A stretch of DNA of 64,000 nt from Devosia sp. Root413D1 (GCF_001425235.1 NZ_LMEA01000011.1:310001-374000); one strand, 5' to 3'; shown: positions 1-8,785, numbered from the stretch's first letter. Notes: generated by a model not told the origin, from the sequence alone. Program-made: numbers and translations.

Positions 1-11
1 CCACCCACGAT

Positions 12-90
12 GTCATCCCAGCGAAAGCTGGGACCCATTTCGCGGCCCGCGCCAGCTGCTGGTTGGGTCCCAGCTTTCGCTGGGATGACA
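12..90. repeat. Dispersed palindromic repeat, family A copy 1
   Basis: Two arms, GTCATCCCAGCGAAAGCTGG at the left and its reverse complement at the right, flank a variable centre of about 30 bases. Each arm is itself partly self-complementary (CCAGCGAAAGCTGG). Similar elements recur at 26672, 35760, 41673, 47373 and, diverged, at 59709. It carries no gene; the short open frame across it is an artefact of the repeat. Confidence 0.9.
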
Positions 91-148
91 CCGGTGAGTC
101 GGGCTAGGTGGAGCCCACCACTGGCCGGCATAGCCCAAGCGCGAGAGC

Positions 149-601
149 CTAGCCTTCGATCATCGGCGCATGGGCCCCTTCGACGCCCGCACGGGCGAGC
201 CGGTCGAGCGTGGCGACGAGCAGCGTCGTATCCGGGCAGATGATCAGGCGAGTCATCTTGCCCCAACGGATGTGGACGGCATGGATCCCCTGATTGGTGG
301 TCACCACGCCGTCGGTGCCGGAGTTGCGCTCCCGCCACTCGACCACCGCGAGGGTATTCCATGGCGTGCCGCTGACAGTGATGCGATCGATATCGAAGTG
401 GATGTCGGGCAACAGCCGATAGAGCCGCGCGTACCAGCTGCTGGTCTGGCCGAGCGTCGTGCGGCGTCCGCCGAGTGCGCTCGCGCCGAGGAAGATGTGC
501 TCGAAGCGCGGCGCGAAGCCATCGAGAACGGGCTGGGCATCGCCACGATTGACGGCGTCGAACAGCCCGGCGACAACCCGTCGAACGATTGCATGGTACA
601 T
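149..601 (-). CDS. SnoaL-like / NTF2-fold protein
   Basis: The 150-residue product begins MYHAIVRRVVAGLFDAVNRG and has the size and layout of the SnoaL/NTF2-like fold: an N-terminal helix pair, then a beta-rich half with WRERNSG and GIHAVHIRWGKM. Such proteins are cytoplasmic polyketide-cyclase-like or ketosteroid-isomerase-like enzymes, or simply ligand-binding proteins; the substrate cannot be told here. The open frame extends upstream to 910, but that part lies antisense to the next gene and looks noncoding, so I chose the ATG at 601. It follows the DUF5680 gene by 47 bases on the same strand and may be cotranscribed with it. Confidence 0.75.
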   Translation of the reverse strand: MYHAIVRRVVAGLFDAVNRGDAQPVLDGFAPRFEHIFLGASALGGRRTTLGQTSSWYARLYRLLPDIHFDIDRITVSGTPWNTLAVVEWRERNSGTDGVVTTNQGIHAVHIRWGKMTRLIICPDTTLLVATLDRLARAGVEGAHAPMIEG

Positions 602-648
602 CGGCGCTCTCCTGTCTGCCGATGATATGGTGTTGCCGTTGGCGGCCG

Positions 649-1110
649 CTAGGGCTTCACCAGTCCGCCGAAATAGTCGAGCGCGTACGCCTCGACCCCG
701 TCGACCTCGATCGCTTCTCGTCCGTGAAAATGCGCCGCGTCGCCCGTCGAAGTGTCGCGATAGATACCGTGCGGACCGCTCCACTCGAAACCACCGAGGA
801 AGCGGCCTTCGGCATACATGGCGGAGAGCGCTGCCTTGATCGTCGCACCGGCGCGGCCGGCGTCGATCAGCTCCGCCCGCAGGATGTAGCCATAATAGTT
901 CATCGCCCACACCGGCTCATCGCGTAACCACACGGCTTCCTGTCCGAGGAAGTCGGTGCCGCCGAAATAGCTGTCACGATAGGACCAGTCGCCAGCGGCA
1001 AAGGTGAGGTCGTGCGCACCAGTGCGGCTTGCCGCGGCCTTCACGCCGTCGCCGACATAGGTCTGGCGCTTGGCCAGCACGATGAAGCGATCGAGCGCGA
1101 CGATGTCCAT
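649..1110 (-). CDS. DUF5680 domain protein
   Basis: The 153-residue product starts MDIVALDRFIVLAKRQTYVG and contains the blocks GDWSYRDSYFGGTDFLGQE, WAMNYYGY and a C-terminal ALDYFGGLV, which I recognise as the DUF5680 family. No function is established for the family. The ATG at 1110 has a GGAG ribosome site a few bases upstream; the longer frame to 1248 would overlap the transporter gene and lacks this support. It lies 10 bases downstream of the EamA transporter gene and probably shares its transcript. Confidence 0.8.
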   Translation of the reverse strand: MDIVALDRFIVLAKRQTYVGDGVKAAASRTGAHDLTFAAGDWSYRDSYFGGTDFLGQEAVWLRDEPVWAMNYYGYILRAELIDAGRAGATIKAALSAMYAEGRFLGGFEWSGPHGIYRDTSTGDAAHFHGREAIEVDGVEAYALDYFGGLVKP

Positions 1111-1120
1111 TTCCGGCTCC

Positions 1121-2050
1121 TTATTGCGGCGGGCTGACTTCGCTCGCCCGCTTGCGCTCGAGGCCCAGCTTGTGCTCGCGATAGATGATGAACAGACCGG
1201 AGCCGACGACGATCGCGCCTCCCAGCAGCATCTCGATGCTCGGGACATCGTGGAAGATCACGTAGCCGATCAAAACCGAGAGGATCAGCGAGGCATATTC
1301 GAACGGGGCGACCACCGACATGTCGGCATGGCGATAGGATTCGGTGAGCAGGATCTGCCCGATCCCACCGAAAATGCCCGCGCCGATCAACAGGGCGAAC
1401 TGCTCGGTTGTCGGCATCACCCAGCCGAATGGCAGGGTGGCGAGGCCGAACACCGACGAGGTCAGCGAGAAGTAGAGCACGATGGTGGCCGAGCGCTCGG
1501 TTTCGACGAGCTTGCGGACCAGCACCATCGCCGTTGCGGCGAAACCCGCCGCGACCAGCGCCGAAGCGGCGCCCAGTGTCGCCCCGCTCATATCGGCGAT
1601 GCCGCCCGAAAACACCGTGAGGCGCGGCCAGATGATGATGATGACACCAACGAGGCCGACGAGCACGGCGCTCCAGCGGTAGAGCCGCACCTGTTCGTGG
1701 TAGAATACGGCGCTGAACACCACGATCAGCAGCGGCGTGGCGTAGCTGATGGTGATCGCTTCGGCGAGCGGCAACTGGGTGAGCGCGAAGAACCCGGTCA
1801 TCATGCCGCCGGTGCCGACAAGGCCACGCAGCAAATGGCTCAGCGGGTGCTTCGTCGTGAGGCCGACGCCGAGCTCACCCTTCCAGATCAGGTAGGCAAT
1901 GATCGGCAGGATGGCGAAAAAGGATCGGAAGAACACCAGTTGCCCGGCCGGTATGCCCTCGGAGGCCTTGAGCAGGCTCGACATCCCCAGGAAAACGCAG
2001 ACCGAGCTCAGCTTGAACGCAATTCCCGTCATGGCGTTCTGACGGAGCAT
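1121..2050 (-). CDS. EamA/DMT-family membrane transporter
   Basis: About 309 residues with roughly ten hydrophobic segments arranged as two EamA repeats, for example FFRSFFAILPIIAYLIW in the first and YRWSAVLVGLVGVIIIIW leading to the second. This is the drug/metabolite transporter superfamily of inner-membrane exporters; the substrate is unknown. The C-terminus is short and charged. The start is uncertain: ATG at 2050 and ATG at 2032 have no clear ribosome site, while a TTG at 2146 directly abuts an AAGGAGG but would add a basic, low-complexity leader. The gene is divergent from cls. Confidence 0.8.
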   Translation of the reverse strand: MLRQNAMTGIAFKLSSVCVFLGMSSLLKASEGIPAGQLVFFRSFFAILPIIAYLIWKGELGVGLTTKHPLSHLLRGLVGTGGMMTGFFALTQLPLAEAITISYATPLLIVVFSAVFYHEQVRLYRWSAVLVGLVGVIIIIWPRLTVFSGGIADMSGATLGAASALVAAGFAATAMVLVRKLVETERSATIVLYFSLTSSVFGLATLPFGWVMPTTEQFALLIGAGIFGGIGQILLTESYRHADMSVVAPFEYASLILSVLIGYVIFHDVPSIEMLLGGAIVVGSGLFIIYREHKLGLERKRASEVSPPQ

Positions 2051-2225
2051 TGGCGGTTGCGGCGACACTGGCAGGACTTTCGAAGACGGGAAGACGGACC
2101 GGAAAGGTCCGGCTGCTAGTCTCGCGAGGTTCGCCGCGACGCGCAACCTCCTTGCGCGCCGAACTCGGCTGTGGCCGTTCCCGGCGCATCGGATATTAGT
2201 CTTAGCTCAGACCAGCGGAGCGACA

Positions 2226-3683
2226 ATGAACGACGTCGTCGACATGACTGGAGCGGTCGAGACCGTCGTCGAGAGCATCCCCATCATTGCGATGGTGCTC
2301 GCCGGCTTCTACGCGCTCGCACTCATATGCGCAGTGCGCGAGATCAGCGCGTCGCGGACCTCGCAGGGTTCGATCGCCTGGCTGGTGTCGCTGGCCTTCC
2401 TCCCCTTCCCCACCACGATCATCTACCTGGTGTTCGGCTGGAAGCACTTTGACAGTTACGCCCAGACCCGCATGCAGGTGCGCGCCTCCCGCCTGATCCG
2501 CAGCGAAGACCTGGCGGTGATCGACCGCGACGCCGGCGCAAGCTGGCCGGTGCAGCGCCGCGCCGCCGGCATGCCGTTCCTCGCCGGCAACACGGCGGAG
2601 CTGCTGGTCGATGGCGATGCGACGTTCGAATCGATCTTCGAGGGCATCGCCGCTGCCAAAACCTACATCCTCGTGCAGTTCTACATTCTGAAGGCCGATG
2701 CGCTGGGCCAACGGCTGGCCGCCGCACTGATGGAGCGGGCGCGCGCCGGGGTGGCCGTCTACATGCTCTATGACGATGTCGGCAGCAGCGGCCTCTCCCG
2801 CGAGTACAAGGACCGGATGTGGGCCGAGGGCATCAGGATCTTCGGCTTCAATCACCGGCACAAGTTCCTCAGGCTGTTCGGTCCGATGCGGATCAACTAC
2901 CGCAACCACCGGAAATCCGTGGTGGTGGACGGTAAGGTCGCCTGGACTGGCGGCGCCAATATCGGGGTCGAGTATCTGGGCGAGGACGAGCGCTTCGGCC
3001 ACTGGCGTGATACGCAGCTGAAGCTCGAAGGTCCGGCCGCCTCGTCGGTGGCGCTGATCTTCCAGGAAGATTGGCTCTGGGCCACCGGCGAAGTGCTCAA
3101 CCTGCCGCCGCCCGATCCGGTGGACGAGCCGGGTCACGTCTCGGCGCTGGTGATGGCGACCGGTCCCGCCGACAAGCTCGAGGCCTGTGCAATTGCCTTT
3201 GCCGACGTGATCGGCCAGGCGCAGCAACGGCTCTGGATCGTCAGCCCCTATTTCGTGCCCGATACCGACATGCGCACCGCACTTTATGCGGCGATCCTGC
3301 GCGGCGTCGATGTGCGCGTCATGCTGCCGGCCAAGCCCGACCACCTGCTGGTCTGGCTCGCCAGCAACGCCCATGCCGACGCCATGGTGGAACACGATAT
3401 CGCCATCTACCGCTACCAGAAGGGCTTTCTGCACCAGAAAGTGCTGCTGATGGACGACAAGATCGCGACTGTCGGCACGGTCAACTTCGACAACCGCTCG
3501 TTCGCCATCAACTTCGAGATGACAGTGTGGATGCCCGACCGCAGCGTGGTTGACGCCGTGGAGAAGATGCTGAAAGCCGACTTCGCCAACTGCCGCAAGA
3601 TGACCAAGGAAGAGGTGCTCAAGCGCCACCCGATCTCCCGCTTCATCTCGCAGGCCGCCCGCCTGTTCTCGCCCATCCTTTAG
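2226..3683 (+). CDS. cls: Cardiolipin synthase (phospholipase D family)
   Basis: The 485-residue product fits bacterial Cls: two N-terminal membrane helices (about 18-38 and 49-70), then two phospholipase D domains. Both HKD motifs are intact: H228-R-K230 with D235 in the first and H403-Q-K405 with D410 in the second, each followed by the usual GGxN or GTxNFDNRS sequence. The enzyme joins two phosphatidylglycerol molecules into cardiolipin and glycerol at the inner membrane. The ATG at 2226 precedes MNDVVDMTGA. The next gene starts 19 bases downstream, so the two are probably an operon. Confidence 0.93.
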   Translation: MNDVVDMTGAVETVVESIPIIAMVLAGFYALALICAVREISASRTSQGSIAWLVSLAFLPFPTTIIYLVFGWKHFDSYAQTRMQVRASRLIRSEDLAVIDRDAGASWPVQRRAAGMPFLAGNTAELLVDGDATFESIFEGIAAAKTYILVQFYILKADALGQRLAAALMERARAGVAVYMLYDDVGSSGLSREYKDRMWAEGIRIFGFNHRHKFLRLFGPMRINYRNHRKSVVVDGKVAWTGGANIGVEYLGEDERFGHWRDTQLKLEGPAASSVALIFQEDWLWATGEVLNLPPPDPVDEPGHVSALVMATGPADKLEACAIAFADVIGQAQQRLWIVSPYFVPDTDMRTALYAAILRGVDVRVMLPAKPDHLLVWLASNAHADAMVEHDIAIYRYQKGFLHQKVLLMDDKIATVGTVNFDNRSFAINFEMTVWMPDRSVVDAVEKMLKADFANCRKMTKEEVLKRHPISRFISQAARLFSPIL

Positions 3684-3702
3684 CCGTGCGCCTCAGGAAC
3701 CA

Positions 3703-4416
3703 ATGATCAAAGTCGCCTCATACAATATCCGCAAGAGCATCGGCACCGACCGGCGCCGGCAGCCCGAGCGCATCATGAAGATCCTCGCCGAGATCGATGC
3801 CGACATCGTGGCGCTGCAGGAGGTCGACCGGCGCTTCGGCGAGCGCGCCACCACGCTGTCGCCCGACCTGATCGTCGACAATACCAACTACATGCCGGTG
3901 CGCTTCGGCATCCGCGAGCAGAGCCTCGGCTGGCACGGCAACGTGCTGCTGGTGAAAAAGGGCATCGAAGTACGCAACCCGCAGCGCATCGAACTCCCGG
4001 CGTTCGAGCCGCGCGGCGCCGTGATGGCCGATGTGGTGATCGGCGGCATCGCCATGCGCGTCGTCGGCATGCACCTGGGGCTGCTCGGCAATTCGCGGAT
4101 GAAGCAGGCCGACGCCATCGTCGCCCATCTTGAAAAGCTCGAGCAGCATATGCCGACCGTGATCATGGGCGACCTCAACCAATGGGCCGAGGACGGCAAG
4201 TGCCTCATCGCCTTTGCGAGGCACCACGACGTGATCCCGCTGGGGCCGAGCTTCCACTCGCGCCGCCCCATGCTGCAGCTCGACCGCATCATCACCAGCC
4301 GCGATTTCAAGCTCGAATCGGCGGGGGTGCATCGCTCCGCTTTGGCCCGCACCGGCTCCGATCACCTGCCGGTCTGGGCCAGCCTGTCGCTCGATCGCGC
4401 CGAAGCCGCCGCTTAA
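3703..4416 (+). CDS. Endonuclease/exonuclease/phosphatase family protein
   Basis: The 237-residue product shows the EEP fold signatures: N8 in SYNIR, E40 in LQEVD, the D157-L-N159 pair in MGDLNQW, and the C-terminal SDH of SDHLPVW (D220-H221). These residues bind a divalent metal and the scissile phosphate. Members cut nucleic acids or hydrolyse phospholipids and phosphoinositides. No signal peptide is present, so it is probably cytoplasmic. Its place directly behind cls (19 bases) hints at a role in phospholipid metabolism, but the sequence cannot decide between substrates. Confidence 0.85.
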   Translation: MIKVASYNIRKSIGTDRRRQPERIMKILAEIDADIVALQEVDRRFGERATTLSPDLIVDNTNYMPVRFGIREQSLGWHGNVLLVKKGIEVRNPQRIELPAFEPRGAVMADVVIGGIAMRVVGMHLGLLGNSRMKQADAIVAHLEKLEQHMPTVIMGDLNQWAEDGKCLIAFARHHDVIPLGPSFHSRRPMLQLDRIITSRDFKLESAGVHRSALARTGSDHLPVWASLSLDRAEAAA

Positions 4417-4446
4417 CGCTGGTCACGGCTGACCATTGACTTAGCG

Positions 4447-4470
4447 CGCCGCTGCCCCGAAACAGCGGCG
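4447..4470 (+). other. GC-rich hairpin in the prmA leader
   Basis: CGCCGCTG at 4447 and CAGCGGCG at 4463 form a perfect 8-bp stem with an 8-base loop, ending 15 bases before the prmA ATG. No T-run follows, so it is not a classical terminator. It could weakly end the cls transcript or affect prmA translation. Confidence 0.5.
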
Positions 4471-4485
4471 AACAGGACATTTCGC

Positions 4486-5355
4486 ATGACGCTCTCGCAA
4501 CTCTCCGTCCCGCTGACCAAGGATCAGGCCTATGCGCTGGTCGACGCCGTGATGGCGCGTGAGGATATCGCCATCACCGCCTCGGCGCACGAGAACGAGG
4601 ACACCGGCGAATGGGTGTTCGAAGCGACCTGCGACAGCGAACCCGATGTCGAGGCCTTCAACCAGATTGCCCGCGAGACGCTGGGCGGCAATGTAAGCTT
4701 TGCCGTCGAGGCGATCGACCCGACGGTCAACTGGGTGGCGAAGTCCCTTGAGGGCCTGCAGCCGGTGGTCGCCGGCGGCTTCTACGTGCATGGCAGCCAC
4801 GAGGAGAGCCCGCCCCCGGCCGGCCTCACCGCCATCCGCATCGACGCCGCCCAGGCCTTCGGCACCGGCCATCACGAGACCACCACCGGCTGCCTCGAAG
4901 CCATCGACCGGGCGCTGAAGCGCAAGCGTTATCGCTCGATGCTCGATGTGGGCACCGGCACGGGCGTGCTGGCGATCGCCCTGGCCAAACGCACCCACCT
5001 GCCGGTGCTGGCCAGCGACATCGACCCGATCGCCGTGACCACCACGGTGGAGAACGCCCGCGACAACGGCGTCGGCCGCTACATCATCGCCTTCGAGGCG
5101 ACCGGGCTCGACCACCGGCAGATCGCCGCCGGCGCGCCCTATGACATGATCGTCGCCAACATCCTCGCCGGTCCGCTGGTTGCGCTGGCGCCCGGCATGC
5201 GCAAGGTCACCGCCATCGGCGCCACGGTGATCCTCTCGGGCATCCTCAACACCCAGGCCAACCGGGTGATATCAGCCTATTCACAGCAGGGCATCGTGCT
5301 GCGCCAGCGCATCGTCAAGAAGGAATGGACGACGCTGGTGCTGGAGCGGGTCTAG
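4486..5355 (+). CDS. prmA: Ribosomal protein L11 methyltransferase
   Basis: The 289-residue product matches PrmA in length and layout: an N-terminal substrate-recognition domain, a linker, and a class I methyltransferase domain with FGTGHHETT, the SAM-binding LDVGTGTGVLAIA, and the catalytic-loop region VANILAGPL. PrmA trimethylates lysines and the N-terminus of L11 using S-adenosylmethionine in the cytoplasm. The start ATG at 4486 follows an AGGAC ribosome site. It lies 69 bases after the EEP gene, with a hairpin between. Confidence 0.93.
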   Translation: MTLSQLSVPLTKDQAYALVDAVMAREDIAITASAHENEDTGEWVFEATCDSEPDVEAFNQIARETLGGNVSFAVEAIDPTVNWVAKSLEGLQPVVAGGFYVHGSHEESPPPAGLTAIRIDAAQAFGTGHHETTTGCLEAIDRALKRKRYRSMLDVGTGTGVLAIALAKRTHLPVLASDIDPIAVTTTVENARDNGVGRYIIAFEATGLDHRQIAAGAPYDMIVANILAGPLVALAPGMRKVTAIGATVILSGILNTQANRVISAYSQQGIVLRQRIVKKEWTTLVLERV

Positions 5356-5369
5356 GCCGAAGCATCACT

Positions 5370-5498
5370 GGCTCCCCACCCCCACCCTTGATCCCTCCCC
5401 ACAAGGGGGAGGGAGACGCAAGAACTGCGGCAGTGCAGCGACCTCGATCGGCCTCCCTCCCCCTTGTGGGGAGGGAATGAGGGTGGGGGTGCGGAGCC
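5370..5498. repeat. Dispersed inverted repeat, family B copy 1
   Basis: GGCTCC plus a C-rich arm (CCCACCCTTGATCCCTCCCC followed by ACAAGGGGGAGGGA) is matched by its reverse complement at 5456-5498. Each arm contains its own palindrome. Copies of the same type occur at 7991, 21669 and 61527. It lies in the gap behind prmA. Confidence 0.85.
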
Positions 5499-5598
5499 AC
5501 CAGCGTCCAGGCACCACGCAAAGCAAAGTCCCCGGACCTCACGATCCGGGGACTCGTCAAAACAGATAGTCCAAACCCCGCGCTGACGCGCGTCGGTT

Positions 5599-5733
5599 TT
5601 AGTTCGGGCGCTTGGTCAGCGCGCCGAGCAGCAGGTGTTCACGGCTGCGACCGACGCTGCGGGTGGCCTCGCGGCCCCGCGCTTCGATGACGCTGCCGAG
5701 CGCCTTGCGGAAATCGTTCTTGCTCTCGGGCAT
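5599..5733 (-). CDS. Small basic protein, tandem copy 2
   Basis: A 44-residue open frame, MPESKNDFRKALGSVIEARG..., predicted mostly helical and basic. It has a clear ribosome site: GGGAG placed 6 bases before the ATG, in the context CGGGAGAACAAGATG. The gene at 5874-6002 has almost the same leader (CAGGGAGAACAAAATG) and a similar protein core: RKALGSVIEARGREATRSV here against RRVFESMIEGRTRQAQRHI there. The C-termini differ. The style recalls the short DUF1127-type proteins of Hyphomicrobiales, but I cannot assign a family or function. Confidence 0.65.
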   Translation of the reverse strand: MPESKNDFRKALGSVIEARGREATRSVGRSREHLLLGALTKRPN

Positions 5734-5873
5734 CTTGTTCTCCCGGTTCCTTCACTTGGTCGAGCTTCTCTCGACGTTCGGTATGTAGTGCGGACAGAGC
5801 CCGCTGGTAAGTCATTGTTGCGAAAGGCAGCCATGCCAATTGTGCAGGGCGGCTTAACAACGGGTGAATCGGC

Positions 5874-6002
5874 TCAAGGCCGCCACTCGTTCCGCACCGG
5901 GTTCGCCCGGAGGTATTCGGTGATGTGACGCTGCGCCTGTCTGGTGCGGCCTTCGATCATCGATTCGAACACCCGGCGGAACAGGGTCTTTCGTTCAGTC
6001 AT
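5874..6002 (-). CDS. Small basic protein, tandem copy 1
   Basis: A 42-residue open frame starting MTERKTLFRRVFESMIEGRT and ending NPVRNEWRP. It forms the 3-prime end of a much longer open frame that runs antisense to pepP and is not itself credible. The ATG at 6002 has a GGGAGAACAAA leader shared with its neighbour at 5733. The helical arginine-rich core RRxFxxxIExRxRQAxR is typical of small, possibly RNA- or membrane-associated proteins in this order. It is divergent from pepP, with 135 bases between. Confidence 0.65.
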   Translation of the reverse strand: MTERKTLFRRVFESMIEGRTRQAQRHITEYLRANPVRNEWRP

Positions 6003-6137
6003 TTTGTTCTCCCTGCGGGAGCCCCGGCGTGCCAATGCCACCCGGCCGCTGAACCAGGAATGAATGGTCTGGTGCGGCTTTTGCGCCCCACCCGCCTCTG
6101 TTAGGGTCCGCGCCATTCCATTTTCCGGCAAATCATC

Positions 6138-7970
6138 ATGACCGACAGCGACTTCGCCCCGACCGTCTACCAGAGCTTCGATATCCGCACCGATCCCAAG
6201 ACCGTGGCGCCGCGCCTCAAGGCGCTGCGCGCGGCAATGCGGGAGGCCGGGGTCGATGCGTTCCTGGTGCCGCGTACCGACGCGCATCGCGGCGAGATGG
6301 TGCCCGACAGCGAGGCGCGCCTCGCCTATGTCACGAGCTTCACCGGCTCGGCCGGCCTCGCCATTGTCGGCACCAAGAAAGCCGCGCTGTTCGTCGATGG
6401 CCGCTACACCCTGCAGGCGCCGGCCGAAACCGATACCAAGCTGATCACCGTGCTGGAGGCCAGTCAGGGCGGGCTGTCGCCAAAACTCGCTGATTTCGTG
6501 CCCAAGGGCGGCAAGCTTGGGTTCGACCCCTGGCTGCATACGCCCAGCGAACTCGCCGACCTCGAAAAGAAGCTGGCCGGCAAGGCGACGCTGGTGCCGG
6601 TCGCCAACCTCGTCGACCAGACCTGGACCGATCGCCCCGCCCCGCCCAATGCCGCCATCGAGTTCCTCGGCCATAACCGCGCCGGCAAGACCGCGCCCGA
6701 CAAGCTCGCCGAGATTCGCGCCACCATGGGCGAGGACAATGCCGACGCCCTGGTGCTGACGGTGCCGGAATCGATCAACTGGCTGTTCAACCTGCGTGGT
6801 CGCGACGTGCCGCATGTCCCGGTGGTGCTGTGCTTCGCGCTGGTGCCGAAATCCGGCATGCCGACGCTGTTCTTCAACAAGGAGAAGATCACCCCCGAGC
6901 TGCGCCACGGCCTCGAGGGCCTGGCCAAGGTCGCCGATGTCGCCACCATGGTCGCCGCGCTGCGCAAGCTCGGCGCCGGCGACAAGCGGGTGATGCTCGA
7001 CCCGGCGACCGTACCGGTCGCAGTGGCCAACGCAATCAGCGGGGTCAGCGAGGCCAAGTTGATCGAGCGGCGCGACCCGGTGCTGCTGCCCAAGGCGCGA
7101 AAGAACGAGGCCGAGCTCGCCGGTATGCGCGAAGCGCACAAGATCGACGGCGTGGCGATGGCCCGCTTCCTCCACTGGTTCGATGAGGAAGCGCCCAAGG
7201 GCAAGCTCGACGAAATCGGCATCGCCACCGCGCTCGAGAGTTTCCGGCGCGAGGAATCGGGGCTGGTCGATGTCAGCTTCGACACCATCTCCGGCGCCGG
7301 CCCGAACGGCGCGGTGATCCACTACCGCGTCGACGAAAAGACCAACCGGCAGCTGAAGCCCGGCGAACTGATGCTGGTCGATTCCGGCGCGCAGTACCTG
7401 TCGGGCACCACCGACATCACCCGCACCATGTTCACCGGCAAGGCCACCGCCGAGCAGAAGGACCGCTTCACCCGCGTGCTGCGCGGCATGATGGCGATCT
7501 CGATGACCCGCTTTCCCAAGGGCACCACGGGCGCCCAGCTCGATGTGCTGGCGCGGCAGTTCCTGTGGGAGGACGGGGTCAACTACAACCACGGCACCGG
7601 CCATGGCGTCGGCGCCTTCCTCTCGGTGCATGAAGGGCCGATCGGCATTTCGTCCCGCTACTCAGTGCCGTTCGAGCCGGGAATGATCACCTCCAACGAG
7701 CCGGGCTACTACAAGGCCGGCGCCTATGGCATCCGCATCGAGAACCTGCTCGTCGTGCAGGAGAGCAGCGTTGGCGGCGAGGGCAAGTTCCTCGAGTTCG
7801 AAACCCTGACGCTCGCCCCGATCGACCTGCGGCTGATCGACGAAAAGCAGCTCAGCGGCCCCGAGAAGGCCTGGCTCAACGCCTATCACAAGCGCGTCTT
7901 CAAGGAGATCGGCCCGCAGCTGAAGGGCGAGGCCAAGGCTTGGCTGAAGGAAGCGACACGGGAGATCTGA
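6138..7970 (+). CDS. pepP: Aminopeptidase P family Xaa-Pro peptidase (M24)
   Basis: The 610-residue product has the three-domain form of long aminopeptidase P: two creatinase-like N-terminal domains, the first containing TSFTGSAGLAIVG and FVDGRYT, then a pita-bread M24 catalytic domain. The metal ligands are visible as D415 (VDSGAQY), D426 (TTDITRT), H489 (HGTGHGVG), E521 (NEPGYY) and E535 (IENLLVV), with substrate-site H395. It removes an N-terminal residue before proline and needs two divalent metal ions in the cytoplasm. The start at 6138 gives the expected N-terminus. Confidence 0.93.
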   Translation: MTDSDFAPTVYQSFDIRTDPKTVAPRLKALRAAMREAGVDAFLVPRTDAHRGEMVPDSEARLAYVTSFTGSAGLAIVGTKKAALFVDGRYTLQAPAETDTKLITVLEASQGGLSPKLADFVPKGGKLGFDPWLHTPSELADLEKKLAGKATLVPVANLVDQTWTDRPAPPNAAIEFLGHNRAGKTAPDKLAEIRATMGEDNADALVLTVPESINWLFNLRGRDVPHVPVVLCFALVPKSGMPTLFFNKEKITPELRHGLEGLAKVADVATMVAALRKLGAGDKRVMLDPATVPVAVANAISGVSEAKLIERRDPVLLPKARKNEAELAGMREAHKIDGVAMARFLHWFDEEAPKGKLDEIGIATALESFRREESGLVDVSFDTISGAGPNGAVIHYRVDEKTNRQLKPGELMLVDSGAQYLSGTTDITRTMFTGKATAEQKDRFTRVLRGMMAISMTRFPKGTTGAQLDVLARQFLWEDGVNYNHGTGHGVGAFLSVHEGPIGISSRYSVPFEPGMITSNEPGYYKAGAYGIRIENLLVVQESSVGGEGKFLEFETLTLAPIDLRLIDEKQLSGPEKAWLNAYHKRVFKEIGPQLKGEAKAWLKEATREI

Positions 7971-7990
7971 TCCTCGACGCAGTAGCTGTG

Positions 7991-8120
7991 GACCCCACCC
8001 TTGCTCCCTCCCCGCAATGGGGAGGGAGACGAAGGAACCGCGATGCTGGTGTGAGGCTCTCCCTCCCCCTCGGGGCGACATCTTGTCGTCCCCTTGCGGG
8101 GAGGGGACAGGGGTGGGGTC
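7991..8120. repeat. Dispersed inverted repeat, family B copy 2
   Basis: GACCCCACCC at 7991 pairs with GGGTGGGGTC at 8111, and inner C-rich stems (CTCCCCGCAATGGGGAG and its partner) fill the rest. It sits between the convergent pepP and DUF3828 genes, where the hairpin could also help end transcription. Confidence 0.85.
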
Positions 8121-8156
8121 AGCCCGCACCGGTGCGCGAGTTGTCCGGCACCGCCC

Positions 8157-8648
8157 TCAGTTCACCCCGAACGGATCATATTGCAGCAGCCAGGACAGCA
8201 GCCAGTTCTGGCTGCCGGCGAGGGACGCGACGTCGTCGACCTTCCAGCCATCGGCCTCACGCACCATGGCGACGCTGATCAGGCTCAGGTGGTCGAAATT
8301 GTGGAAGCTGACGGTGGCGACGGCCCGGTCGCCGTTCAGCACCGGCTCCCTGATCACCACATCGAGCAGCAGCGAGTTCTGTCCCTCGATGAATGGGTCG
8401 AACGCCAGCATGTCGGGCGCATCCGGATCGACGGCGGCGCCCTTCTGGTCGACGCTCTGCCGCTCGAGGTTGGCCGCATAAAGATCCTTGAGCCGCGCCG
8501 AGTAGAACTGCTCGAGCCCGCCCTCATGCTTCTCGCCGGCGCCGTAAGGCTGGTAGATCGCCTCGACCAGCGCCTTGGGATTGTCATAGGCGCTCGCCGC
8601 GCCGGTAAAGCCGATGATCAGCAGAAGACTTGCTATGATGCGACGCAT
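8157..8648 (-). CDS. DUF3828-like exported protein, copy 1
   Basis: A 163-residue product with a signal peptide (MRRIIASLLLIIGFTGAASA, then YDNPKALVEAIY). The mature part has the DUF3828 layout: an N-terminal helix with PKALVEAIYQPY, FYSARLKDLYAAN, the central DPFIEGQ, and a C-terminal strand WKVDDVA. It is clearly related to the next gene (8829-9281). The family has an NTF2-like fold with no established reaction, probably periplasmic. The ATG at 8648 was chosen because it starts the signal peptide; the frame continues upstream without coding character. Confidence 0.8.
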   Translation of the reverse strand: MRRIIASLLLIIGFTGAASAYDNPKALVEAIYQPYGAGEKHEGGLEQFYSARLKDLYAANLERQSVDQKGAAVDPDAPDMLAFDPFIEGQNSLLLDVVIREPVLNGDRAVATVSFHNFDHLSLISVAMVREADGWKVDDVASLAGSQNWLLSWLLQYDPFGVN

Positions 8649-8698
8649 AACCGCCCCGTCGTGCCCGGTTTCGATTACACCCGGCCGGAGCGAGATCA

Positions 8699-8785
8699 GG
8701 AAAAGTTGCAGACTTTTCCGGTTCGATCCCGTGACCAACAAAGGCCCGGTGGTGGAGTGCGTTTCGACGAAACGCAATCCGCCAC
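8699..8785. repeat. Two stacked hairpins between DUF3828 genes
   Basis: GGAAAAGT at 8699 pairs with ACTTTTCC at 8712 around a 5-base loop. A second inverted repeat at 8749-8785 pairs two 18-base arms with two non-identical positions, centred on TTTCGACGAAA. The first motif resembles the short GGAAAAG-type dispersed elements of rhizobial genomes, but only one copy is seen in this window. Confidence 0.6.

Noticed and set aside
1070-2119. Long plus-strand open frame antisense to the EamA gene
   Set aside because: Its translation is low-complexity and charged, with no recognisable domain; the minus-strand frame has clear EamA helices.
5874-7631. 585-codon minus-strand open frame antisense to pepP
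   Set aside because: Only its last 42 codons have an independent ribosome site; the rest mirrors a gene with intact metal ligands.
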